Of a stretch of DNA of 49,318 bases, positions 25,216 through 32,823 are shown one piece after another (position 1 is the stretch's first letter; each line of letters opens with the position of its first letter). This DNA comes from Candidatus Rokuibacteriota bacterium (GTDB lineage: Bacteria; Methylomirabilota; Methylomirabilia; Rokubacteriales; CSP1-6). The stretch lies in assembly GCA_003220345.1 (NCBI GenBank), contig QHSC01000083.1, forward strand, positions 1-49,318, written 5' to 3'. The translations under genes were made by a program, and so were the position numbers. Under the pieces are notes generated by a model. It was given only the letters and a program-made list of their open reading frames with translations. It ran no database searches and had not been told where the DNA came from.

Positions 25216-25827
25216 ATGCCCATTCGTCTCACCCGCATCTACACTCGCACCGGCGACAAGGGCGATACCGCGCTCGTGGGCGGTCGCCGCGTCGCCAAGG
25301 ACTCGCCGCGCATCGAGGCTTACGGCACCGTCGACGAACTCAACGCCATCATCGGGCTCGCGCGGGTCTTCAATGCGGAGCGCCTGAAGAAGGGCAAGGC
25401 GCACCGCTGGCTCGACGGGATCTTTCGTCAGATCCAGAACGAGCTCTTCGACCTTGGCAGCGAGCTGGCCACGCCCGATGACGCGGTCTACGAGGGCATG
25501 CATCGGGTGGGCGAAGGCGAGGTCAAGGTTCTCGAGACGCTCATGGATCAGTGCCAGAAGGATCTCCAGCCGCTGAAGTCCTTCACCCTTCCCGGCGGCG
25601 GCCGCGTGGGCGGCTTTCTCCACCAGGCGCGCACGGTGTGCCGGCGCGCCGAGCGCCAGGTGCTCGCCCTCTCCCGGGTGGAGCCGATCAGCCCGTGGAC
25701 CATCGCCTACGTCAACCGGCTCAGCGATCTCCTCTTCGTCCTCTCGCGCTGGGTCGCCCGCAAGGGCGGCGAGACGGAGTACCTCTGGGACCGCGGTCTC
25801 GCCTCGCACGCGCGCAAGAGGACATGA
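25216..25827 (+). CDS. Corrinoid adenosyltransferase, PduO type
   Basis: This 203-residue enzyme adenosylates cob(I)alamin using ATP. The N-terminal ATP-binding motif TRTGDKGDTALVGGRR (10-25) is diagnostic, followed by IEAYGTVDELNA. The later FTLPGG, RAERQVLALSR, and YVNRLSDLLFVLSR complete the PduO signature. AGGAGGACC precedes ATG 25216. The stop overlaps the GNAT start (ATGA), giving a coupled operon. It implies that adenosylcobalamin is made or salvaged by this organism. Confidence 0.94.
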   Translation: MPIRLTRIYTRTGDKGDTALVGGRRVAKDSPRIEAYGTVDELNAIIGLARVFNAERLKKGKAHRWLDGIFRQIQNELFDLGSELATPDDAVYEGMHRVGEGEVKVLETLMDQCQKDLQPLKSFTLPGGGRVGGFLHQARTVCRRAERQVLALSRVEPISPWTIAYVNRLSDLLFVLSRWVARKGGETEYLWDRGLASHARKRT

Positions 25828-26294
25828 GCGGGGCCTTCACCATGCGCCGCGCCCGGCCCGAGGACGCGGCGACGGTCAGGCGCGAGCTGACCGCATACCT
25901 CGACCACATCGGCGACACGCTGGATGCCGAAGGCCTCGATCACGACATCGCCCACTGGCAGGACGAATACGATGGCTGCGCGGGCGTGCTGCTCCTGGTG
26001 ATCGACCAGACGGGGGAGGTGGTAGGCACGGCGGCTGTGCGCATCCTCGAGTCCGGAGTGGCCGAGCTCAAACGCATGTGGCTGCGTCCGACCGCCCGCG
26101 GCCGGGGGCTGGCCCAGGAGCTCCTCGACAAGTGTCTCGATGAAGGTCGGCGGCTCGGCTGCCGGACGATGCGCCTCGACAGCCAGGCCAGGATGGCAGC
26201 CGCGGTCAGGCTCTACCGGAAAAATGACTTTCGCGAGATCCCCACCTACAACGACAATCGTCGCGCGGACATCTGGATGGAGCGCACGCTGTGA
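25824..26294 (+). CDS. GNAT family N-acetyltransferase
   Basis: This 156-residue protein has the acetyl-CoA loop in LRPTARGRGLAQELLDKCLDEGRRLGC (motif A, R/QxxGxG/A variant RGRGLA), and then RLDSQARMAAAVRLYRKNDFREI, the motif B pattern with the catalytic-region Tyr. ATG 25824 overlaps the adenosyltransferase stop by four bases, and its own TGA overlaps the next GTG. Acceptor substrate unknown. Confidence 0.9.
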   Translation: MSGAFTMRRARPEDAATVRRELTAYLDHIGDTLDAEGLDHDIAHWQDEYDGCAGVLLLVIDQTGEVVGTAAVRILESGVAELKRMWLRPTARGRGLAQELLDKCLDEGRRLGCRTMRLDSQARMAAAVRLYRKNDFREIPTYNDNRRADIWMERTL

Positions 26295-27256
26295 GACAGG
26301 GCGCGCTCCTGGCTCTCGTCGTGGCCTTGCTCGTTCCCGCCCCCGCGGCCGCCGGGCTCGAGCCGGGCAACCATCGCGTCTCGCTCCAGCACGACGGCCG
26401 CCCGCGCGCCTACATCGTCCACGTGCCCCCGGCCGCGCGCGACGGCCAGCCGCTGCCCGTCGTGCTGAGCTTTCACGGCGGAGGCGGGAATGCGGACAAT
26501 CAGCAGAAGTACTCGCGGATGGATCCGGTGGCCGACGTCGAAGGGTTTCTCGCCGTCTATCCGGACGGCACCGGCCGCATGAGCGACCGGCTCCTGACCT
26601 GGAATGCCGGCACGTGCTGCGCCTATTCGGTCGTCAATCGCGTGGACGATGTCGGCTTCACCCTGGCCCTCCTGAGCGATCTCGAGGCGCGCCAGCCCAT
26701 CGAGCGGCGGCGCGTGTACGCCACCGGGCTCTCGAATGGCGCCATGATGGCCTGGCGCCTCGCCGTGGAGGCCTCGGACCGCGTGGCGGCCATCGCCCCC
26801 GTGGCCGGGGCCAGGGTATTGAAAGTCGGGCAACCGGCGCGGCCCGTCTCGGTCATGCACTTCCATAGCGTCGATGACCCGCGCGCGCTCTACGGGGGCG
26901 GGCTCGGCCCGCCATTTCCCATGACGACGTCGCAGGTGCTGCACTCGGCCGTCGAGCCCACCATCCGCGAGTGGGCGGCCACCATCGGGTGCCCGGAAGA
27001 ATCGCGCGTGACCGCGGAGCTCAAGGGACAGGCGGGAACGAAGGAGGCGGGGCACACAGCGACGCGGTACGTCTGGGGGCCCTGCCGCGACGGCGGCGAG
27101 GTCGTGCTGTGGAAGCTCGCGGGCGCCGGTCACGTCTGGCCCGGCGGCCTTCCGGACTATCTCCCGCGTCTCCTCGGTCCCTCGACGTCCCTCGTCGACG
27201 CCAACGTCGAGATGTGGCGCTTCTTCCAGCGCTTCACGGTGCCTCTCACGCGATAG
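26291..27256 (+). CDS. Secreted esterase, PHB depolymerase/LpqC-like family
   Basis: This 321-residue alpha/beta hydrolase starts at GTG 26291. It has a signal peptide (RQGALLALVVALLVPAPAAAG), oxyanion motif HGGGGN (62-67), nucleophile Ser148 in TGLSNGAMM, and C-terminal His in GAGHVWPGG. The layout matches the secreted esterase family that includes polyhydroxybutyrate depolymerases and feruloyl esterases. The polymer or ester is not identifiable. There is a four-base overlap (GTGA) with the GNAT gene. Confidence 0.9.
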   Translation: MRQGALLALVVALLVPAPAAAGLEPGNHRVSLQHDGRPRAYIVHVPPAARDGQPLPVVLSFHGGGGNADNQQKYSRMDPVADVEGFLAVYPDGTGRMSDRLLTWNAGTCCAYSVVNRVDDVGFTLALLSDLEARQPIERRRVYATGLSNGAMMAWRLAVEASDRVAAIAPVAGARVLKVGQPARPVSVMHFHSVDDPRALYGGGLGPPFPMTTSQVLHSAVEPTIREWAATIGCPEESRVTAELKGQAGTKEAGHTATRYVWGPCRDGGEVVLWKLAGAGHVWPGGLPDYLPRLLGPSTSLVDANVEMWRFFQRFTVPLTR

Positions 27257-27274
27257 CTCCTCACAGGAGAGTCC

Positions 27275-28033
27275 ATGACGTACCAGATCTACGCGCTCAA
27301 GTACGGCGAGCGGGACACGAAGGAGAGCCAGTTCTTCTTCCGCGAAGCCTCGCAGAAGCCGCTCACTCTCCATTTCTTCATCTGGGTCATCCTGGGCGGA
27401 GCGCATCCGATCGTGGTCGACACGGGCTGCACGGCCGCCGATGCCCAGGCCAAGGAGCTGCGCGCCTTCGTCAGTCCCGCCGACATGCTGGCCAAGGTCG
27501 GCGTCAAGGCGGCCGAGGTGCCCGTGACGCTCGTCTCGCATCTGCACTGGGATCACTGGGGCGGCTATAGCCTCTTCCCCGGCAGCACCTTCTGGATGCA
27601 GCGCGAGGAGCTGGAGTTCTGGACGGGCATCGCGGGGCAACACGAGAACTACCGGTCCTTCGCCATCCCCGAGTCGCTCGCCCAGGTCGTGCGGCTCAAC
27701 TACAGCGGGCGCGTCAAGCTCGTCACGGGCGAGACCGAGGTGATGCCGGGCATTCGCATGCACTGGGTAGGCGGGCACACGGCCGGTCTCCAGGTCGTCT
27801 CGGTGCCCACCGCCAAGGGCACGGTCGTGCTGACCTCCGATGCCTCGCACTTCTATCGCAACATCGAGCGGCGCGACCCCGTGCAGATCATCACGAACCT
27901 GCCTCAGATGCTCGCGGGGTTCGAGAAGATCGACGCGCTGGCGGGGGCGAAGGAGCGCGTGGTGGTGGGCCACGATCCCGAGGTGGCCACGCGGTTTGAT
28001 CAGGTCGAGCCCGGCATCATCAAGATCGCCTAG
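27275..28033 (+). CDS. Metallo-beta-lactamase-fold hydrolase, AHL-lactonase-like
   Basis: This 252-residue protein has the dinuclear metal motif HLHWDH (His89, His91, Asp93, His94). The other ligands lie in VGGHTAGLQ, SDASHFY and VVGHDPE. The N-terminal part includes HPIVVDTGC. This is the layout of N-acyl-homoserine lactonases and related lactonases. There is no signal peptide. Quorum quenching is only one possibility; many such proteins act on other lactones or thioesters. AGGAGAG precedes ATG 27275. It is the last gene of the run. Confidence 0.88.
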   Translation: MTYQIYALKYGERDTKESQFFFREASQKPLTLHFFIWVILGGAHPIVVDTGCTAADAQAKELRAFVSPADMLAKVGVKAAEVPVTLVSHLHWDHWGGYSLFPGSTFWMQREELEFWTGIAGQHENYRSFAIPESLAQVVRLNYSGRVKLVTGETEVMPGIRMHWVGGHTAGLQVVSVPTAKGTVVLTSDASHFYRNIERRDPVQIITNLPQMLAGFEKIDALAGAKERVVVGHDPEVATRFDQVEPGIIKIA

Positions 28034-28159
28034 CAGGCGGCGGATAAAGGCCCATCTGCTTCGTTGGCGCCCTCGGCAGCAGGTTCAACGTACAGGGAGT
28101 ACGCCTCACCTGCCGCCTTCGGGCGCCGCCTCGCATCTGGACCTTTCTCCGCCGCCTGC
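28033..28159. repeat. 127-nt imperfect palindrome between convergent genes
   Basis: The outer arms GCAGGCGGCGGA (from 28033) and TCCGCCGCCTGC (to 28159) are perfect over 12 bases. Complementarity continues with small mismatches through AAAGG/CCTTT and CCA/TGG. GGCGCC sites lie near both inner arms, and GTAC 28090-28093 pairs with GTAC 28099-28102 around the centre at 28096. The element overlaps the stop of the MBL gene by one base and nearly abuts the DedA gene, so it may serve as a bidirectional terminator. Its size and form suggest a dispersed palindromic repeat of the REP/MITE kind. Confidence 0.72.
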
Positions 28160-28176
28160 GGAGCTCTCTTAGGGGA

Positions 28177-28812
28177 CTAGGCTCGCTGCTTGGCCGCCTT
28201 GCGGCGTTCGCGGTAGATCTCGATCGCGATGGGCACGCAGGAGAGCACGATGATCACGATGACCAGGATGTGGATGCGGGCAAAGATTGCCGGAAACATA
28301 CGGGCGAGCCAATAGCCGCCCCAGGTCATGGAGGCGACCCAGCCGATTCCTCCCGCGACGTTGTAGAAGAGGAAGCGCCGGTACTGCATGGTGCCCACCC
28401 CGGCCAGCACGGGCGCGAAGGTACGGACGATAGGCACGAAGCGCGCGATGACGATGGTCTTGGGCCCGTACTTTTCGTAGAAGCGGTGGGTGCGCTCGAC
28501 GTGCTTCGGATTGAAGAGGAGCGACTTCTGGCGCGTGAAGATGCGCGGCCCCAGGCGCACACCGATGGCGTAGCCCACGCTGTCCCCGATGATGGCCGCG
28601 GCGATGAGCAGCCCGTTCAGCCACCAGATATTCAGATGGCCTGCCGACGCGAGCAGGCCCGCGGTGATCAGGAGCGAATCGCCGGGGAGAAAGCACCCGA
28701 TGAGCAGGCCCGTCTCGGAAAAGACGATGGCCACGAGGAGAATGTAGCCGCCCCACTGGATGAGCGCATCGAGCGAGTAGCGGCCGGTGAGAACGTCGAC
28801 GAGGAAATCCAC
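28177..28812 (-). CDS. DedA family membrane protein
   Basis: This 211-residue multi-pass inner-membrane protein has the family landmarks FSETGLLIGCFLPGDSLL near residue 31, and later FVPIVRTFAPVLAGVG with MQYRRFLFYNVAGGIGW. It has a basic C-terminus. DedA/SNARE-associated proteins are flippase-like transporters for lipid carriers such as undecaprenyl phosphate, as established for some members. It is divergent in function from neighbours and has no evident operon partner; the MetE-like gene begins 34 bp upstream on the same strand. Confidence 0.93.
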   Translation of the reverse strand: MDFLVDVLTGRYSLDALIQWGGYILLVAIVFSETGLLIGCFLPGDSLLITAGLLASAGHLNIWWLNGLLIAAAIIGDSVGYAIGVRLGPRIFTRQKSLLFNPKHVERTHRFYEKYGPKTIVIARFVPIVRTFAPVLAGVGTMQYRRFLFYNVAGGIGWVASMTWGGYWLARMFPAIFARIHILVIVIIVLSCVPIAIEIYRERRKAAKQRA

Positions 28813-28846
28813 GCGGGGCGCACCTTAGCGGATCGTGACTCGACTG

Positions 28847-29875
28847 TCAACGAGGCCCGGACAGCTCCTGGCGCGCGAGGGCGGCGCCGGCGCCCAGGGC
28901 GTGGAGCTTGGCGCGGGCCAGCTCGCGGTCGAGGGGCACCATGCCGCAATTGGTGCACGGGAAGAGTCGAGACGGCGCCACGTGACGCAGGGCCTCGCGG
29001 ATGACCGCGGCGACCTGCGCGGGCGTCTCCACCTCCTCGTTGGCCACATCGACGGCGCCCACGAGCACGTCCTTGTCGCCGAGCAGGCCGAGCAGGGAGA
29101 TGGGCACGCGCGAGTTGGCGCACTCGAGAGAGACGCCGCCGATCCGGCTCGCCGCGAGCAGGGGAAAGGTCTGCTCGTACTGCCGCCACTCCCCGCCCAG
29201 GGTCTTCTTCCAGTCCGTGTTGGCCTTGATCCCGTAGCCGTAGCAGATGTGGACGACCGTCCGGCAGGGAAGCCCTTCCACCGCCCGGTTCAGCGCCTCG
29301 ATGCCCCAGTCACGCACCTCGTCCATGTAGACGTTGAAGGCCGGCTCGTCGAGCTGGATCACGTCCACGCCCACGGCGGCGAGCTCGCGCGCTTCCTCGT
29401 TGATGAGCGAGGCGATGGCGAGGCCGAGCTTGGCGCGGCTGCCGTAGTAGGCGTCGTGGATGGTGTCCACCACCGTCATCGGACCGGGCATGGTGAACTT
29501 GATCCGGCGCCCCGTCGCGGTGCGGAGAAACTGCGCCTCGTCGCGGTGGATGGGGCCACGGCGCCGGAGCGGTCCCGCCACCGTGGGCACCTCCGCCTTG
29601 TAGCGGTCGGCGCGGATCCCGATGGTGACCATCTTCGAGAAGTCCACGCCCTCGAGCTGTTCGACGAACCCCCACACGAAGTGCCGGCGCGTCTGCTCGC
29701 CGTCGGTCACGATGTCGATCCCCGCCGCCTCCTGATCGCGAAGGGCCAGGCGCACCGCGTCGCGCTTGCCTTCCTCGAGCGCAGCCCCCTCGAGCCGCCA
29801 CGGCGCCCACAGCGTGCGGGGCGCGGCGAGCCAGGCAGGCTTGGGCAGGCTGCCGGCGATGGTGGTGTCGAGCAT
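28847..29875 (-). CDS. Cobalamin-independent methionine synthase C-terminal domain-like protein
   Basis: This 342-residue TIM barrel corresponds to the MetE C-terminal half only, about the length of archaeal MetE-like proteins. It contains MLDTTIAGSLPKPAWL at the start, GIDIVTDGEQTR, VDVIQLDEPAFNV, HICYGYG (His and Cys zinc-ligand region) and CTNCGMVPL (Cys zinc ligand). The organism also adenosylates cobalamin, so this may be a methyltransferase on another substrate rather than methionine synthase. In actinobacteria and archaea such short forms take methyl groups from diverse donors. Confidence 0.9.
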   Translation of the reverse strand: MLDTTIAGSLPKPAWLAAPRTLWAPWRLEGAALEEGKRDAVRLALRDQEAAGIDIVTDGEQTRRHFVWGFVEQLEGVDFSKMVTIGIRADRYKAEVPTVAGPLRRRGPIHRDEAQFLRTATGRRIKFTMPGPMTVVDTIHDAYYGSRAKLGLAIASLINEEARELAAVGVDVIQLDEPAFNVYMDEVRDWGIEALNRAVEGLPCRTVVHICYGYGIKANTDWKKTLGGEWRQYEQTFPLLAASRIGGVSLECANSRVPISLLGLLGDKDVLVGAVDVANEEVETPAQVAAVIREALRHVAPSRLFPCTNCGMVPLDRELARAKLHALGAGAALARQELSGPR

Positions 29876-29900
29876 TCCGGCTGCATGGTATCATCGCGCC

Positions 29901-30164
29901 GTGAAATATTTGCCCCTCCTCGTGCCGGTCGCCATCCTGATCGCATCGGCGTGCGGCTCGGCCACCGACAAGCAGTGGTACAAGCCGAACGTCGACTACA
30001 CGGCGGCCGACTTCGAGCGCGACCGTATCGAGTGCACACCGAAGAAGAAGTCACTCGACGAGACCTGCCTGAGGGACAAGGGCTGGCTGCCGCTCTCGGG
30101 CGATGTCGGGCCGGCCGTCAAGGCGCCGTCCATCCCCGTTCGCCAGAAGGGCAACAAGTACTAA
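29901..30164 (+). CDS. Small putative lipoprotein, hypothetical
   Basis: This 87-residue protein starts at GTG 29901. A hydrophobic N-terminus VKYLPLLVPVAILIASACGS ends in a lipobox-like ASAC, so the mature protein would begin at Cys. The remainder is polar, contains two further Cys (about residues 37 and 48) that could form a disulfide, and ends NKY. It overlaps the next frame by 62 bases if that gene starts at ATG 30103. I recognise no family. Confidence 0.6.
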   Translation: MKYLPLLVPVAILIASACGSATDKQWYKPNVDYTAADFERDRIECTPKKKSLDETCLRDKGWLPLSGDVGPAVKAPSIPVRQKGNKY

Positions 30165-30780
30165 CCTGCGCGGCATCATCTTCGACTTCGGTGGCGTTCT
30201 CTGGGACATGCGCTGGGATGTCGCCCGCGCCCTCGACCAGGCGCACGGGCTGCCGCGCTCGTCCGTGTTCGACACCCTCTACCGCAGCGACACCTGGCGA
30301 GACATCGAGCGGGGCCGGGGCGACCGTCAGGCCTGGCTCGAGGAAGCGCACCGGACGCTCGAGGAGCGTGCCGGCCACCCTCTCCCACGTCTGCACGATG
30401 AGTGGCGCCGGGCGCAGGGTCCCATCGAGGCCAACCTGAGCCTCGTCCGTGACCTGCGCGCCTCGCACAAGCTCGGGGTGCTGAGCAATGCCGACAGCTC
30501 GCTGCGCGACCGCCTCGAGCGCGAGATGGCCATCCACCATCTCTTCCACGACATCGTCTGCTCGGCGGAGGTGGGCATGGCCAAGCCCGAGCCGGCCGTC
30601 TACGTGATGGCCGCCGAGCGGCTCGGGATACCGCCCAGCGACTGTGTGTTCGTGGACGACCTCGACACCAATGTCGAGGCGGCCCGGCAGGTCGGCATGG
30701 CGGGCGTTCTCTTCCGGCTGGACAAGGGCGACGATCTCCGGGTCCAGCTCGCCGGTCTCGGCGTGCGGCCGCGAGGCTGA
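30103..30780 (+). CDS. HAD superfamily hydrolase (HAD-IA, YihX-like)
   Basis: This HAD phosphatase has motif I GIIFDFGGVLWD (the YihX-like form, with Gly where the second Asp usually lies), motif II LSNAD, motif III KPEPAVY and motif IV FVDDLDTNVEAA. The start is unclear. ATG 30103 gives 225 residues but overlaps the lipoprotein gene by 62 bases and adds an Arg-rich lead. CTG 30166, three codons before motif I, would be compact. Substrate unknown. It is followed by the LLM gene after 3 bp. Confidence 0.86.
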   Translation: MSGRPSRRRPSPFARRATSTNLRGIIFDFGGVLWDMRWDVARALDQAHGLPRSSVFDTLYRSDTWRDIERGRGDRQAWLEEAHRTLEERAGHPLPRLHDEWRRAQGPIEANLSLVRDLRASHKLGVLSNADSSLRDRLEREMAIHHLFHDIVCSAEVGMAKPEPAVYVMAAERLGIPPSDCVFVDDLDTNVEAARQVGMAGVLFRLDKGDDLRVQLAGLGVRPRG

Positions 30781-30783
30781 GCG

Positions 30784-31746
30784 GTGGCCCGCACCGCGGT
30801 CTTTCTCTCTCCGGGCGCGAATCTGGCGGCCGCCGTCGATTGCGCGCGCCGCGCGGACGGCCTCGGCTACGACAGCGTGTGGGTGACCCATGGCCTCGGC
30901 CGTGACGCCCTTCTCGTCCTCTCGGCCTACGCGCGCGTGGCGCCCCGGGTGGGGCTGGGCACGGGCGTGATTCCCATTTACCCGCGGCACCCCGTGCTCA
31001 TGGCGCAAGAGGCGCTGACGCTCCAGGAGATGACGGGAGGTCGGCTGCGGCTCGGCATCGGCGTGAGTCATCGCCCGATGATGGAGGGCGCGCTCGGTCT
31101 GGACATGGGGCGCCCCTTGGAGGTGATGCGCGAGTACGTCGCCGCGCTCCGCCAGGGTCTCGGGGGCCGCGTCCAGCATACGGGCGCGCGCTATCGCGTC
31201 GCCTGGCAGAGCGGCGTTCCGCGCCTGCCCTCGCCGCCGCCGATCTATCTCGCCGGGCTCGGGCCTGCCATGCTCGAGCTCGCGGGCGAGGTCGCCGATG
31301 GCGCCGTGCTCTGGCTCTGCGCGCCCGCCTACGTGCGCGACCACGCGGTGCCGGCCATCCGCCGCGGGCGCGAGCGCGCGGGCAAGACGATGGAGGGCTT
31401 CGAGATCGTCGCGTCGGTGCCGGCCGCGCTCACCGCGGACAGGGCGGCTGGCATGGCGGCCTTCAAGACGGAGCTGGCCCGCTATCTGGCCCTGCCCTTC
31501 TACCGCGCCATGCTCGAAAAGAGCGGCTTCGGCGCCGAGATCGCGGCATGGGACCGCGCCCCGCGCCCTGATGCCATGGCCGATCGCCTCGCCCAGGGGC
31601 TGGGCGCCGTCGGGGACGTCGCGACCATCGGGGCCCTCGTGGCCGAATACCGGGCGGCGGGCCTCACGTTGCCGGCCATTCGCCCCATCGGCTTCGCCGA
31701 CGCCCCGCACTACCTGCCCACGCTGGAGGCGTGCTCGGCTCTCTGA
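30784..31746 (+). CDS. LLM class flavin (F420 or FMN)-dependent oxidoreductase
   Basis: This 320-residue luciferase-like monooxygenase TIM barrel starts at GTG 30784. Family stretches are ADGLGYDSVWVTH, VGLGTGVIPIYPRHPVLMAQEALTLQEMTGGRLRLGIG and EYVAALRQ. These match the F420-dependent branch. It starts three bases after the HAD gene and is probably co-transcribed. Substrate unknown. The F420 assignment rests on family resemblance. Confidence 0.9.
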   Translation: MARTAVFLSPGANLAAAVDCARRADGLGYDSVWVTHGLGRDALLVLSAYARVAPRVGLGTGVIPIYPRHPVLMAQEALTLQEMTGGRLRLGIGVSHRPMMEGALGLDMGRPLEVMREYVAALRQGLGGRVQHTGARYRVAWQSGVPRLPSPPPIYLAGLGPAMLELAGEVADGAVLWLCAPAYVRDHAVPAIRRGRERAGKTMEGFEIVASVPAALTADRAAGMAAFKTELARYLALPFYRAMLEKSGFGAEIAAWDRAPRPDAMADRLAQGLGAVGDVATIGALVAEYRAAGLTLPAIRPIGFADAPHYLPTLEACSAL

Positions 31747-31768
31747 AGTGCTGTGCTAGGGTGGAATC

Positions 31769-32818
31769 ATGGAAGGCGCCGTCGCCCCCACTGCCCCCTC
31801 CAGCCTGCTCCGGCCCGGCAAGATGTTCGTCAATCCGCTCTTCGACTATCTGCTGATCGGCGGCATCGTGAGCTGGATCGCCGGCGGCATCATCTACGGC
31901 GCGGGTGTCCGCTACAACGAAGCGGATCTCTTCTGGGTCCTGCTCGTGTCCAACTGGGCGCATTTCGCCGCCTCGACGGTGCGCCTGTACACCAAGCCCG
32001 ACGCCGTGCGCACCTGGCCCTTCCTCACCCTGGCGTTTCCCGTCGTCACCATCGCCGTGGTCAGCGCCGTGGTCGCCCTCGGCGAGCCCGCGGGGCGCTA
32101 CTTCTTCGCCCTCTACTTTCTCTGGTCGCCGTTCCACTACTCGGCGCAGGCGTATGGCCTGAGCGTGATGTACGCCTACCGGTCCGGGACCACGCTCGCG
32201 CCCATGGACCGCACCCTGATTCGCTGGACGTGCCTGCTGCCGTTCTTCTGGACGCTGCTCCAGCCCCAGGGCGGGCTCGGACTCGTCCTGCCCGCGGGGT
32301 TCTTCGCGAGCTTCCCGCTGCGCGCGGCGCTGAGCCAGACCCTGACCGTGCTCTCGCTGGTCGTGCCCATCGCTGCCTTCCTCTGGCTCCGGAGACAGCG
32401 CGGCATCACGCTACCCGCCATCAGCCTCGTGGTGATCTTCTCCAATGCCATCTGGTGGACGGCCTTCAACTGGTTCGACGCCTTCATCTGGGCCACCGTC
32501 TTCCACGGCCTCCAGTACCTCGCCATCGTGCTCGTCTTCCACATCAAGGATCAGGAGCGGCTCGGCGTCAGCGCGCACGGCTGGCTCTACCACGCGGCGT
32601 GCTTCTACGGCACCTGCCTCGTCCTGGGCTTCGTGCTCTTCCAGAACTGGCCGCAGCTCTACTGGCTGGCGGGCTACGACATCGGGCGGGCGACGTTGCT
32701 GGTGGTGGCGGTCATCAACATCCACCACTTCATCGTGGATGCCTTCATCTGGAAGCTGCGCCGGGATCCCAACTACAAGAACGTGGTCGACGTCCCCGCT
32801 TCCGTGGTCGCAGTCTGA
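31769..32818 (+). CDS. Histidine-rich multi-pass membrane protein, function unknown
   Basis: This 349-residue protein has eight or nine predicted membrane segments, starting after FVNPLFDYLLIGG. Several His are placed at membrane edges in conserved-looking contexts: NWAHF, SPFHYSAQAYG, FHGLQYLAIVLVFH, and INIHHFIVDAFIWKLRR near the C-terminus. The spread of HxxxH- and HH-type sites resembles membrane metal-dependent oxygenases and desaturases, but I cannot name a family. AGGGTGG precedes ATG 31769. Its stop lies five bases from the stop of the convergent P450 gene. Confidence 0.78.
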   Translation: MEGAVAPTAPSSLLRPGKMFVNPLFDYLLIGGIVSWIAGGIIYGAGVRYNEADLFWVLLVSNWAHFAASTVRLYTKPDAVRTWPFLTLAFPVVTIAVVSAVVALGEPAGRYFFALYFLWSPFHYSAQAYGLSVMYAYRSGTTLAPMDRTLIRWTCLLPFFWTLLQPQGGLGLVLPAGFFASFPLRAALSQTLTVLSLVVPIAAFLWLRRQRGITLPAISLVVIFSNAIWWTAFNWFDAFIWATVFHGLQYLAIVLVFHIKDQERLGVSAHGWLYHAACFYGTCLVLGFVLFQNWPQLYWLAGYDIGRATLLVVAVINIHHFIVDAFIWKLRRDPNYKNVVDVPASVVAV

Positions 32819-32823
32819 ACCGC

